The notes under the pieces were generated by a model. The model had not been told where the DNA came from and did not search any database. It saw nothing but the letters and a program-made list of their open reading frames with translations. Shown one piece after another: positions 17,799 to 26,272 of a stretch of DNA of 64,000 bases; within the stretch, counting starts at the first letter, position 1, and every line of letters starts with the position of its first letter. This DNA comes from Hominimerdicola alba (GTDB taxonomy: Bacteria; Bacillota; Clostridia; Oscillospirales; Ruminococcaceae): positions 1 to 64,000 of the forward strand of contig NZ_FOKQ01000024.1 in assembly GCF_900112155.1 (NCBI RefSeq). Reading direction: 5' to 3'. Both the position numbers and the translations under genes were made by a program.

Positions 17799-18863
17799 TC
17801 AGTAAGGAGTATCGGTGGTGACAGCTGAAAGCATCTCAAAAGATGTCTGCCACTTGTTCACATCTTCCTCGTTAAGATCGAATGAATCGCGGACAGCTTC
17901 AAGAAAATACTGCGCCTTGTCGTGAACGTGAGGGAAGCTGTACAGTCCCGGGGCTATCTCGTAACCCCACATCATGTAGACGATAAGATCTTCCATCAGG
18001 GTAGCACGGTCTTCCATAGCAAAGGTGAGGGCATAGTTGTAGTAGAAGTACACATCGTCTGCGTCCTGCGTCAAAGTTCTGGGGAAGTATTTTTCCGAGG
18101 CGTAGCAGTATTTGTCGGTGAACTCACAATCCCTGTAAGTTTCGTAATTTTCGGTATAAGAGAAGCCCTTGGGGTTCAGGGATCCCCACTTGCTTTCACT
18201 GAAAGTACCCATGTCGGTCATTGTGAGATCAATGATATGGGTCAGTTCGTGACAGACCGTTGGTACGTTTATCTCGCCGTCAGGTGATATATCTATAGAA
18301 AGATATGTTTCCGTGTCATTTTTATTGGCAAATGCGGGAATACCACCATCTTCAAATAGTTCAGCATCAGAGCTGATAGTACCTGTGAGGTATATTTTCA
18401 TGGGACTTCCATCAGCTGATATAAGCTGTTCCGTAAGTCCCTGAGGGAACACGCCAAGTGCTTCGTCAACGTATGCCAGCGCCTTCCTGATGCCGCTGTC
18501 ATCAGTGTATTTTTCAGCTTTGAGAGTTTCATCTTCCTCTTCGTAGACTGTTCTGATATCCTCGCCGTATACTATGTCCACACCGTATTTTTCCTCGATC
18601 TTTTCTGCTATCTGCTCGGTGGTGTCATCTTCTGAAAAAGTCGGTTCCGAAGTATCACTGTTTGTGCCGACATCTTTCGTGTCTGTCTCGGAACATTCTT
18701 CGGGCTCATCTTCATGTTCTGACATATTTGTTTCTTCTTCAGTTACGATCTCCGCTTCTGATGAATTGTTGCTTTTGACTGATTCGTCCTGTTTAGCCGA
18801 ATTACAGCCTGTAAACGCTATTGTAAGACCAAGCACTGCAACAATGATCTTTATCCTATCCAT
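17799..18863 (-). CDS. Lipoprotein with HExxH zinc-peptidase motif
   Basis: 354 residues. A signal peptide ends in the lipobox AFTGC (Cys20). An acidic spacer of about 60 residues is followed by a globular domain with CHELTHIID, an HExxH zinc-peptidase signature. A possible third ligand lies in the later acidic helix AMEDRATLMEDLIVYMM, which would make it gluzincin-like. No named family is certain. It should sit on the outer face of the membrane and may cleave peptides or be an inactive relative. It has its own promoter (18944-18972) and terminator (17745-17785). Confidence 0.75.
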   Translation of the reverse strand: MDRIKIIVAVLGLTIAFTGCNSAKQDESVKSNNSSEAEIVTEEETNMSEHEDEPEECSETDTKDVGTNSDTSEPTFSEDDTTEQIAEKIEEKYGVDIVYGEDIRTVYEEEDETLKAEKYTDDSGIRKALAYVDEALGVFPQGLTEQLISADGSPMKIYLTGTISSDAELFEDGGIPAFANKNDTETYLSIDISPDGEINVPTVCHELTHIIDLTMTDMGTFSESKWGSLNPKGFSYTENYETYRDCEFTDKYCYASEKYFPRTLTQDADDVYFYYNYALTFAMEDRATLMEDLIVYMMWGYEIAPGLYSFPHVHDKAQYFLEAVRDSFDLNEEDVNKWQTSFEMLSAVTTDTPY

Positions 18864-18943
18864 ACTATCTCCGTCCTTTTCAGTTTTTCATATTATTCAA
18901 ATATCCGCGTATCTAGTGGATTTTATGCATCTGTCACGGACTT

Positions 18944-18972
18944 ATTATACACTCTTTATGATAGATTGTCAA
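18944..18972 (-). promoter_or_regulatory. Promoter of the metalloprotease-like lipoprotein gene
   Basis: On the minus strand TTGACA (18972-18967), 17 bases, TATAAT (18949-18944). Confidence 0.85.
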
Positions 18973-19024
18973 TACCTTGACAATCATTTCCTTGGTCAAA
19001 ATAACCAAATATCCCCGAAGTCAC

Positions 19025-19071
19025 TTGACAAACCAATAAACATGAGTTAAAATAACTGTGTTACGTAACAC
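19025..19071 (+). promoter_or_regulatory. Promoter and palindromic operator of the TetR gene
   Basis: TTGACA (19025-19030), 17 bases, TAAAAT (19048-19053). Four bases downstream is the perfect 14-bp palindrome GTGTTACGTAACAC (19058-19071), covering the transcription start. This is the usual arrangement for an autorepressing TetR protein. Confidence 0.75.
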
Positions 19072-19093
19072 TGTTATCAAAGGAGGACACACC

Positions 19094-19723
19094 ATGTCAG
19101 AAAAGATCACAAATAATAATGAGAGCCGCGAAAAGCTCATCGAGTGCGCAAAAAGAGAGTTTCTGGAAAAGGGCTTTGCAAAGGCTTCTCTGAGAAAGAT
19201 ATCCTCGGATGCGGGGCTGACGACCGGTGCTGTATACTTCTTTTTCGGAGACAAAAACGGATTGTTTGAGGGTGTTGTGGGTGAAGCACTGGCTCAGCTG
19301 AATGCAGTGCTTGAAAACCACTTCACCCAGGATATAGAAGCCGACCTCACCGCATATCAGCAGCAGGACGGCGACCACGACGATTTCAGCGAAGCTCTGG
19401 TGGACGTCATCTACGGTCATTACGACGAGATGACCATACTCCTTGACCGCTCGGCAGGCTCGAAGTACGAAAGGTTCGTTGACAGTATCATAGACAAGCT
19501 GGACAGTTCATACATCGTGCTTGCGGAAAAGTATGCCGCCTGCGTGCCGAATAAGCGGGTCAACAGGAAAATGCTCCACTGGCTCACCCATGTGCAGATA
19601 AATGCTTTCGTCCATATGATGCAGCACGAGAAAGACAAGGAGAGCGCCCTGCATTTCATCAAGCCCGTAATGGATATGCTGATCAAAGCGTGGATGGAGT
19701 ATTCGCTGGAGGACGATGTGTAG
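19094..19723 (+). CDS. TetR/AcrR family transcriptional regulator
   Basis: 209 residues. The N-terminal helix-turn-helix runs from about residue 10 to 55 (SREKLIECAKREFLEKGFAKASL and ISSDAGLTTGAVYFFFGDKNGLF), followed by an all-helical ligand/dimer domain. The start is ATG 19094, with AGGAGG upstream; a longer frame from 19058 would run through the operator and is rejected. It stands just before an ABC exporter (19960-23375), so it probably represses both its own gene and the exporter and is released by a transported or toxic compound. Confidence 0.92.
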   Translation: MSEKITNNNESREKLIECAKREFLEKGFAKASLRKISSDAGLTTGAVYFFFGDKNGLFEGVVGEALAQLNAVLENHFTQDIEADLTAYQQQDGDHDDFSEALVDVIYGHYDEMTILLDRSAGSKYERFVDSIIDKLDSSYIVLAEKYAACVPNKRVNRKMLHWLTHVQINAFVHMMQHEKDKESALHFIKPVMDMLIKAWMEYSLEDDV

Positions 19724-19744
19724 ACAGGATAACTTAAACTAATG

Positions 19745-19868
19745 GCAAACAGCGCGAAGCAACAGCCGATGCAGTCTATGCGAGCGCTGTCTTGACCGAG
19801 TAGGCGAAGAGAGACGTGGGGGTATGTTGGCTGACGGTGACTGCTTCGAGCGTTGCCCCCATTTAGAA
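19745..19868 (+). other. Structured intergenic stretch between tetR and the ABC genes
   Basis: No gene. Several complementary pairs are present: ACAGCGC/GCGCTGT (about 19748/19784), CGAAGC/GCTTCG, GCAGTC/GACTGC and TGGGGG/CCCCCA (about 19818-19863). Together they allow a long folded RNA or a decayed inverted repeat. No known RNA family is recognised. Confidence 0.4.
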
Positions 19869-19923
19869 CGATCCAAAGTAAAACTCAGTTGGAGTATTCA
19901 GATATCAAAAAATTTTACAGTGA

Positions 19924-19941
19924 AGTTAGATAAATCTAACT
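19924..19941. promoter_or_regulatory. 18-bp palindrome upstream of the exporter ATPase gene
   Basis: AGTTAGAT-AA-ATCTAACT is a perfect palindrome five bases before the ribosome site AAAGGAG. It may be an operator for the exporter genes or a hairpin in their leader. Its sequence differs from the TetR-gene operator at 19058, so a second regulator is possible. Confidence 0.5.
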
Positions 19942-19959
19942 AAAGAAAGGAGACCCAAT

Positions 19960-20661
19960 ATGTTTTTAGAGATACAAGACGTTAAAAAAAGCTACGGCAA
20001 GGACACAAGCTATATCCAGGTGCTGAAAGGTGTCAGCACAAAGGTCGATAAGGGGCAGATGTGCGTTATACAGGGCACCAGCGGCTCGGGAAAATCAACG
20101 CTGCTCAACTGCATCGGCGGGCTGGATACTATGGATTCGGGTTCGGTGAAAGTGGACGGCAAAGAAATATTCGGTCTGCGCCCCGCCGAGCTTTCCGACT
20201 ACCGCCGTGACTATCTGGGGTTCATTTTTCAGTTTTATAATCTGGTGCCGAACCTCACCGTTCGGGAGAATATCCAGGTATGCGGCTATCTTACGGATTC
20301 TCCTCTTGATATGGACGAACTGCTGGATGTTCTGGGGCTTACCGAACATCAGAACAAGTTTCCCGCGCAGCTTTCGGGCGGTCAGCAGCAGAGGTGCGCC
20401 ATTGCCCGAGCCCTTATTAAAAACCCGAAGCTTCTTTTGTGCGATGAACCCACAGGCGCTCTGGATTCAAAGACCTCCCGCGATATCCTGATACTGCTGG
20501 AAAAGATCAACAAAAAGTACGGCACCACCATGCTGATCGTCACCCACAATAACTCCATTAAAAATATGGTGCACAAGGTCATCGTCATAAAGGACGGACA
20601 GATACGTAAAGACTACGAAAATGAAACCATCGTCCCCGCTGCCGAACTGGAGGACTTGTGA
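19960..20661 (+). CDS. ABC exporter ATP-binding protein (MacB/LolD type)
   Basis: A 233-residue ATPase with Walker A (QGTSGSGKST), Q-loop (FIFQFYNLVP), signature (LSGGQQQRCAIARA), Walker B ([13 protein letters not shown]) and H-loop (LIVTHNN). It belongs to the group that drives FtsX-like permeases. AAAGGAG precedes ATG 19960. Its stop TGA overlaps the start ATG of the permease at 20661, with GGAGG inside its own end, so translation is coupled. Confidence 0.93.
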   Translation: MFLEIQDVKKSYGKDTSYIQVLKGVSTKVDKGQMCVIQGTSGSGKSTLLNCIGGLDTMDSGSVKVDGKEIFGLRPAELSDYRRDYLGFIFQFYNLVPNLTVRENIQVCGYLTDSPLDMDELLDVLGLTEHQNKFPAQLSGGQQQRCAIARALIKNPKLLLCDEPTGALDSKTSRDILILLEKINKKYGTTMLIVTHNNSIKNMVHKVIVIKDGQIRKDYENETIVPAAELEDL

Positions 20662-23375
20662 TGAACAGAGTACTGAAAAAGCGTCTGCCCCGCGATCTCA
20701 GGGCAGGGATAGGGCGGTATACCGCGCTGATACTGGTCATCGCCATGGGCATTTTTCTGGTGCTGAGCATAGTCGGTTCGGCTGAAACAGTGCTCCATGG
20801 TGCGGTGGAAAAGCGTGCTGAATTCAACACCGAGGACGGCTTCTTCACGGTATTTTTGCCCCTTGCAGACAGCGAGATAGCAACCATTACCGAGGACGGC
20901 ACAGAGATACAAGCTGAGTTCTACACCGACCTCACCGTAGATGAGGACACCAAGCTGAGAATATTCAAGAACCGCGAGAATATCGACAAGATCATTCTTG
21001 ATGATGGCAGACTTGCGGAAGCATCAGGGGAGTGCGTTGTGGAGAAGCGCTATGCTGCTGTCAACGGTCTTGAAATCGGCGACACCATCACGGCTGGCGG
21101 TCATGATTTCGCGGTTACAGGCATCGGCGCTGTGCCCGACTACGATCAGCCCAAAGCCAAGTTCTCCGACACAGCTGTGCAGTCCCGATTTTTCGGACTT
21201 ATCTTCGTTACGGATGAGTGCTATGAGGATATCCGCGCAGAGGGTGATCTGCCTGCTGAGGAGTATGTCTACGCCTATAAACTTGGTAATGATGTCACCG
21301 ATGATGACCTGAAAGAGAAGATCCGTTCCATCAAGCTTGATTACTTGAAGGTCGAGGACAAGTATTTCCGCGAGACCATCGAGGATATCCTCTCCGACCG
21401 CAATAAGTTAGAAGACGGCATAAACTCCCTCACCGAGGGGACTTCCGACCTCACCAATGGCATGACCGAACTTGATTCTCACAGCGCTGAGATCAATAAC
21501 GGTGCGCAGAAGCTTGTAGATGCCTATTTTGCACAGGCGAACGAAAGTCTTGCGGCGGCAGGAATGAAACTCATCCTGACGGAAGAAAACTACGCCGAAG
21601 AACTTGACAAGCTGATAAAAGTGACCAAGTCCGAAGACCTCAAAAGCCTGAAAGAAAGCCTTTCTGGCATGATCGCATACAGGGATGGACTTGCTGATTA
21701 CACTGATGCTGTCACCCAAGCAAAAGAGGGTTCAGCCGAACTTGATGAGGGCGCAGGAGAACTCTCCGAGTGGATAGAAAAGCTCCTTGATTCGGCTTTT
21801 GATGTGGATATCGAGAACCTCGTTTCATTCGTGCCCCGCGGCGATAACGAGCGCATCGAAGCCGCCGCAGGTGATGTGGTCATGGATAAGAACGCGGGTC
21901 TTGCGGCGGGGGGGATAATCCTTATCCTTTTCGGCTACGTGATTTCGGTTTTCGTTGTTCACCGCGTTGAAAGCGAAGCACCTGTCATCGGGGCGCTGTA
22001 CGCCCTTGGCGTGAAGAAAAAAGACCTTCTGCGGCACTACATAGCCCTGCCGACTCTGGTGGCTTTCATCGGTGGAGTAATCGGCACAGCGCTGGGATTT
22101 TCGCCCATCGGCATCGGCACGAGGTTGCAGAGCAGCTACGGCTATTTTTCCCTGCCCCGGTACGATATCTACTACGCGCCATATCTGTTTGTTTACGGGC
22201 TTATCCTGCCACCTGTGATATCAGCCATAGTTAATGCTCTGGTGATAAACAGCAAGCTTTCGCGGACGGCACTTTCCCTTATCAAAAACGAGCAGAGTTC
22301 TTCAAACTACCGCAGATTCAATGTAAGGTCGAAAAACTTTACAACTGTATTCCGCATAAGGCAGATGGTGCGTGAACTGCGCTCGGCGCTGACTGTGGTA
22401 CTCGGAATGCTGGTATCCCTGATGGTTGTGATGCTGGGTCTTGACTGTATGGTGATGTGTCAAGCAGTTAAGCATGACAATGTGGCTGATACCAATTACG
22501 GCTATATGTACCTCTACAAGTACCCTGAAAAGGAAGTCCCCGAGGGCGGCGAAGGCGCTTTCATCAAGACACTTTCCACCGAGTGCATGGGATACACTCT
22601 TGATGTGACGGTGATAGGACTTAACGAGAACAGCAGGTACTTCGATGCTGACCCCGAAAAGGGAAAGAACAAGGCTGTTATCAACAACTCCCTAGTTCAG
22701 CGCTACGGCTACGATATCGGTGACAGGGTGACTTTCACCGATGCGGCATCTGACCGCGACTACACTTTCACAGTTACGGATATCGCCCAGTATTCACCGG
22801 GATTCACCGTGTTTATGGATATCGGCTCAATGCGGGAGCTTTTCGGTGAGAGTGAAGATTACTTCAATGCTGTCTATTCGGCGGAAGATCTTGACATCGA
22901 TCCGGGAAGACTTTACAGCGTCACCACCAAGGCTGATATCGAGAAGAGCTCGGGTGTTTTCGTTGATCAGATGGGTCCTCTTGTCTACACGCTGATGACC
23001 GCAGGAACTGTTATCTTCGTGGTAGTTATGTATCTTATGATGGGCGTGATGATCGACCGCAGTTCCTTTGGCATCTCTCTGATGAAGATATTCGGATACC
23101 GTCCCAAAGAGGTGCGCAGCCTGTACCTCAACGGCAACCTGATAGTCATTTCTATCGGTGCACTGATATGCATACCGCTGGCGAAATTCCTGATGGACTG
23201 CATCTATCCAAGCTTTATCCCCAACGTTGCCTGCTCAATGTCGCTGGATTTTCCGCCTTACCTATATCTGATAGTGTATGGTGCGGTGCTTGTGGTCTAC
23301 TTCATCAGCAGTGCTCTGCTGACAAGAAAGCTGAACCGCATAACACCCGCCGAGGTGCTTAAAAACAGAGAATAA
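20661..23375 (+). CDS. Large FtsX-type ABC exporter permease with coiled-coil insert
   Basis: A 904-residue membrane protein with two FtsX modules. One helix lies near residues 17-40. A large extracytoplasmic part contains a heptad-rich segment (about 240-390, for example NKLEDGINSLTEGTSDLTNGMTELDS). Helices follow near 410-430, 455-480 and 505-530. A second copy has a helix near 575-595, an extracytoplasmic domain and three C-terminal helices. Such long permeases work with one ATPase (19960) and often act on peptides or lipids. GGAGG before ATG 20661 decides that start over GTG 20658. Likely under the TetR repressor upstream. Confidence 0.88.
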   Translation: MNRVLKKRLPRDLRAGIGRYTALILVIAMGIFLVLSIVGSAETVLHGAVEKRAEFNTEDGFFTVFLPLADSEIATITEDGTEIQAEFYTDLTVDEDTKLRIFKNRENIDKIILDDGRLAEASGECVVEKRYAAVNGLEIGDTITAGGHDFAVTGIGAVPDYDQPKAKFSDTAVQSRFFGLIFVTDECYEDIRAEGDLPAEEYVYAYKLGNDVTDDDLKEKIRSIKLDYLKVEDKYFRETIEDILSDRNKLEDGINSLTEGTSDLTNGMTELDSHSAEINNGAQKLVDAYFAQANESLAAAGMKLILTEENYAEELDKLIKVTKSEDLKSLKESLSGMIAYRDGLADYTDAVTQAKEGSAELDEGAGELSEWIEKLLDSAFDVDIENLVSFVPRGDNERIEAAAGDVVMDKNAGLAAGGIILILFGYVISVFVVHRVESEAPVIGALYALGVKKKDLLRHYIALPTLVAFIGGVIGTALGFSPIGIGTRLQSSYGYFSLPRYDIYYAPYLFVYGLILPPVISAIVNALVINSKLSRTALSLIKNEQSSSNYRRFNVRSKNFTTVFRIRQMVRELRSALTVVLGMLVSLMVVMLGLDCMVMCQAVKHDNVADTNYGYMYLYKYPEKEVPEGGEGAFIKTLSTECMGYTLDVTVIGLNENSRYFDADPEKGKNKAVINNSLVQRYGYDIGDRVTFTDAASDRDYTFTVTDIAQYSPGFTVFMDIGSMRELFGESEDYFNAVYSAEDLDIDPGRLYSVTTKADIEKSSGVFVDQMGPLVYTLMTAGTVIFVVVMYLMMGVMIDRSSFGISLMKIFGYRPKEVRSLYLNGNLIVISIGALICIPLAKFLMDCIYPSFIPNVACSMSLDFPPYLYLIVYGAVLVVYFISSALLTRKLNRITPAEVLKNRE

Positions 23376-23393
23376 ATATCTTATCTTTTACCG

Positions 23394-23423
23394 CCGCCTT
23401 TCGCTTGCATGAACGAAAGACGG
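23394..23423 (+). terminator. Weak terminator after the exporter permease
   Basis: GCCGCCTTTCG (23394-23404) pairs, with one mismatch, with CGAAAGACGGC (23413?-23423), followed by TTATTTATG rather than a clean T run. The remaining gap to 23677 has no other feature that I can support. Confidence 0.5.
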
Positions 23424-23677
23424 CTTATTTATGTCTGCGTTTTTTATTCAGAAAAATATTCATTCCCGAGAGCCTTTTACAGTTATTTCCAAAGCATAAT
23501 AGAATACCTCTGCGGGCGCGTAAATAGGCGTTCATCTGACTACGGTTTATTTACAGTAAACCGCTTTTATGCTTAACTTCTGTTTTGTGCATAATGTCGA
23601 AATTTTTACATATCTATTCTGTTATCTTGACGAATTTTTTTCGTAATGTTATAATAGTATCGTTAGTGAAATTTTTG

Positions 23678-24517
23678 TCATTTTTGCATATTTCGTTGCT
23701 GTTCGGCGGTGGGGTGAATTGTTGCTTTACATTCAAGTTCTCTTGCAAAATCTTCCATTGCATGGGCTCGTGCATAGGCTTCATATTCCGCGAGTTCTTC
23801 ATCGGTTATCTTGCCGCTGTCAGCCGATAAAGCCTTAGATGGGTTGATTTTTCTCGACCTTGCGATATCTTCGGATATCCAGTTTTTCAGCTTTGCATAA
23901 CAGCTTTGGTAAACTTTACCTGTCTGTTCCATGTAAGTGTCCATGCTTTCGATGCATTTATCGGTCATATGCTTGCCGAACCTGTTTACCAGACTGCCGT
24001 ATTCACCAAAGGACAAAGATATATTTCTGAACTCTCCGAATTTGTATTTCCTGTGGGCGGGGGAGGGGGTGTGCTCGGGATATTCCCGATTCGCTGTAAT
24101 TTCTTTACCCTCACCCTCATCTTTAACTTCATCTTTGTCTTTTTCTTCATCCTTTTCCTTATCGGCATTTTTGGTATCCATTGGCATGGGGTCGTATGCG
24201 GTGGCACTTTCGTTGGATAAAGTGCTGTTTTCGGTTACTACCGTGTTATCGGAAGACTTCCAGCGCTTGCGGGCGTTCTTCTGATTGCGCTGGCATATCT
24301 TTTCGTAGCGCTCCGCATCACGGCGAAGCTGATTCGCTATCATGATGAAAGCGATCTTCAGTCCGCCTTTGAAATCAGGAACTTCACCTGTTTTCACAAA
24401 GGCGAATACCCCGCGGATAAGCTCGCCCCTTTCGGCGTCGCTTTCCAGTGCCAGGAAGGTCTCTTCCCATTCTTTGTAGAGCATGAAGCTCTTGCTTTTG
24501 CTGTTGATACTGTTCAT
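23678..24517 (-). CDS. DUF6291-type protein
   Basis: 279 residues, no signal peptide. The N-terminal 90 residues (SFMLYKEWEETFLALESDAERGELIRGVFAFVKTGE...) match the DUF6291 pattern, often found in phage and plasmid replication neighbourhoods. A very acidic/basic linker (DKEKDEEKDKDEVKDEGEG) leads to a helical C-terminal part. The role is unknown; a replication-accessory or phage-remnant origin is plausible. AGGAGGT lies before ATG 24517. It is an isolated leftward gene between two rightward exporters. Confidence 0.7.
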   Translation of the reverse strand: MNSINSKSKSFMLYKEWEETFLALESDAERGELIRGVFAFVKTGEVPDFKGGLKIAFIMIANQLRRDAERYEKICQRNQKNARKRWKSSDNTVVTENSTLSNESATAYDPMPMDTKNADKEKDEEKDKDEVKDEGEGKEITANREYPEHTPSPAHRKYKFGEFRNISLSFGEYGSLVNRFGKHMTDKCIESMDTYMEQTGKVYQSCYAKLKNWISEDIARSRKINPSKALSADSGKITDEELAEYEAYARAHAMEDFARELECKATIHPTAEQQRNMQK

Positions 24518-24586
24518 AAATTTCTACCTCCTGTATATCCTGGTATGCGGTCGCATAACTTTCACTATCAGGAAAAACAGCAGAAA

Positions 24587-24608
24587 AGTTGTACGTTTTT
24601 GTACAACT
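24587..24608. promoter_or_regulatory. Inverted repeat upstream of the DUF6291 gene
   Basis: AGTTGTAC (24587-24594) and GTACAACT (24601-24608) flank GTTTTT. It lies 70-90 bases upstream of the DUF6291 start and could be an operator; read leftwards it also resembles a weak terminator. Confidence 0.4.
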
Positions 24609-24658
24609 CTTGCAGAAATATGTCCGAGTTAAATATAAAAACATTTGTTTGCACAAAA

Positions 24659-24883
24659 CCGCACGTGTTATTATGTGCGGATAGATAAATTTTGTGATGA
24701 AAACTTTTCCCTAAAGACCGCTTTCAATATCGGTCAGGCGGTGTAAGATCAGACCTGTGATATATCATCATCAAGGGGCGAAAACAGCCAATGCCCTCAG
24801 GGTGATACATCGGGTCGGAACCAATTGCCGTCAGCCTTATGTGAGTACTTTCAGGAAAAGGAAAAAAAGAAGGAGGCATTTTA
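24659..24883 (+). other. Structured leader of the MacAB-like operon
   Basis: No gene. CCGCAC/GTGCGG (24659-24680) is a hairpin. Further on, ATATC-GGTC pairs with GACC-tgt-GATAT (about 24728-24764) and GGGGC with GCCC (about 24774-24798). A G/C-rich stretch runs to the ribosome site AAGGAGG at about 24871. The length and pairing suggest a structured 5' leader. No known riboswitch family is recognised and no terminator is evident. Confidence 0.4.
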
Positions 24884-26272
24884 ATGGCTGTAAAGAAAAA
24901 GACTATCATTATCCCTGCGGTGATCGCATTGCTTGCGGGCGGCGGACTTTATGCCTGCAGTGCAATGTCCAAGGCTGCACAGGAGAGCCTGATAGCAAAC
25001 ACAAAGTATTCGGTTATCCCTGCGGGTCAGAACGACCTTTCAAAGGTGATATCCACCACGGGTAAGGTCATCGGCAACGGTACAGTTGACGTTACCACAA
25101 AGCTCAATTGTTCGGTTAGCAAGGTAAATGTCAGCCTTGGCGATATGGTCAAGGAAGGCGACCTGCTTTGCGAATTTGACACCACCGAGCTTCAGGAGGA
25201 ATACGATTCGCTGAAAGAGCAGATGGATAATTCCGATAAAAAGGAAAAATCTGACAGCTCCAAAAACGAGCGTGACCTTGAAGCCGCAAAGTCAAAGAAA
25301 GATGCGTCTCTTGCAAGGGCACAGCGCGAGATTGACAAGGCTGTCACCGCCCGTGATGATGCTTACAACAAGTATAACAACCTCTGCAACGAGTACAATT
25401 CCGCTTTGGAGCGCGGCGATGAGAACTATGACTATACTTCGGTATGGGCAACTCTCGAACAGCTGAAATCCGGTCTTTCCAATTATGATGATGCTGTTAC
25501 ACTGGCAAACGATTCCTACAAGGATACGGAATCTACCTGCGATGATGCTATCCAGAGGATCCAGGATGTTATCGATGCAGAAGCTTTCGGTTCCACCGAT
25601 GACAACCAGAAGAAGCTTGACAAGCTGGCTGAGCAGATAGAGCAGTGCAAGGTATATGCATCTCAGTCGGGCATAATCACCGCCCTGAACGTAAACGAGG
25701 GAAGCGTACCTTCATCGCCTTCCATCATGACCATCGTAAACACCGATAAGACAGTCATCGAGCTGACTGTCAAGGAGACTGATATCACCAAGATAGAAGA
25801 GGGCATGACTGCCAAGGTAACTTCCAAGGTTCTTCCCGGCGAGGAATTCTCCGCTACCATCACACGTATCGTCAATGTCGTTTCCAACGATGTTACCGCT
25901 GAGGGCTCGTCTTCGGGCTACAAGGTGGAAGTCACCCTTGATGAGACCAATGACAAGCTTCTGATAGGTATGTCGGCTTCCGTTGATGTTGTTATCAACG
26001 AGATAGGCGAAAAGCTCAGCGTGCCTTATTCAGGCGTGTTTGAAGAGGACGGCGCTGAATACGTATATGTTGCCGAGCCTGCCGATGATAATGAAGGCGG
26101 CTACATCGCCAAGAAGAAAAAAGTGGAAAAAGGCGAGGAAAGCGACTTTTATGTTGAGATCAAGGGCGGTGAAGTCAAGAGCGGTGATCTTGTCATCGAA
26201 GATCCCGTTGGCGGTGAACTTCCCGATGTCAGCGACGGAGCGAGGGTGCAGGTAAATGAAAAGAAGAAGTGA
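24884..26272 (+). CDS. Membrane-fusion/adaptor protein of a MacAB-like exporter
   Basis: A 462-residue HlyD/MacA-type adaptor. The N-terminal segment (IPAVIALLAGGGLYACS) is a signal/anchor with a possible lipobox LYAC. The first half of a biotinyl-lipoyl-like domain (INKVNVSLGDMVKEGDLLCEFD-type phrase) is followed by a long coiled-coil hairpin (about residues 100-255). The second lipoyl half (QSGIITALNVNEGSVPSSPSIM) and beta-barrel domains complete it. It connects the permease at 26969 to an outer partner or the substrate. AAGGAGG precedes ATG 24884. Its 3' end overlaps the ATPase start by 17 bases. Confidence 0.9.
   Translation: MAVKKKTIIIPAVIALLAGGGLYACSAMSKAAQESLIANTKYSVIPAGQNDLSKVISTTGKVIGNGTVDVTTKLNCSVSKVNVSLGDMVKEGDLLCEFDTTELQEEYDSLKEQMDNSDKKEKSDSSKNERDLEAAKSKKDASLARAQREIDKAVTARDDAYNKYNNLCNEYNSALERGDENYDYTSVWATLEQLKSGLSNYDDAVTLANDSYKDTESTCDDAIQRIQDVIDAEAFGSTDDNQKKLDKLAEQIEQCKVYASQSGIITALNVNEGSVPSSPSIMTIVNTDKTVIELTVKETDITKIEEGMTAKVTSKVLPGEEFSATITRIVNVVSNDVTAEGSSSGYKVEVTLDETNDKLLIGMSASVDVVINEIGEKLSVPYSGVFEEDGAEYVYVAEPADDNEGGYIAKKKKVEKGEESDFYVEIKGGEVKSGDLVIEDPVGGELPDVSDGARVQVNEKKK

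Noticed and set aside
24684-24883. Known riboswitch (c-di-AMP, c-di-GMP, ZTP or THF class) in the MacAB leader
   Set aside because: Single phrases such as GGAACCAAT resemble parts of known classes, but the order and the other required blocks do not match.
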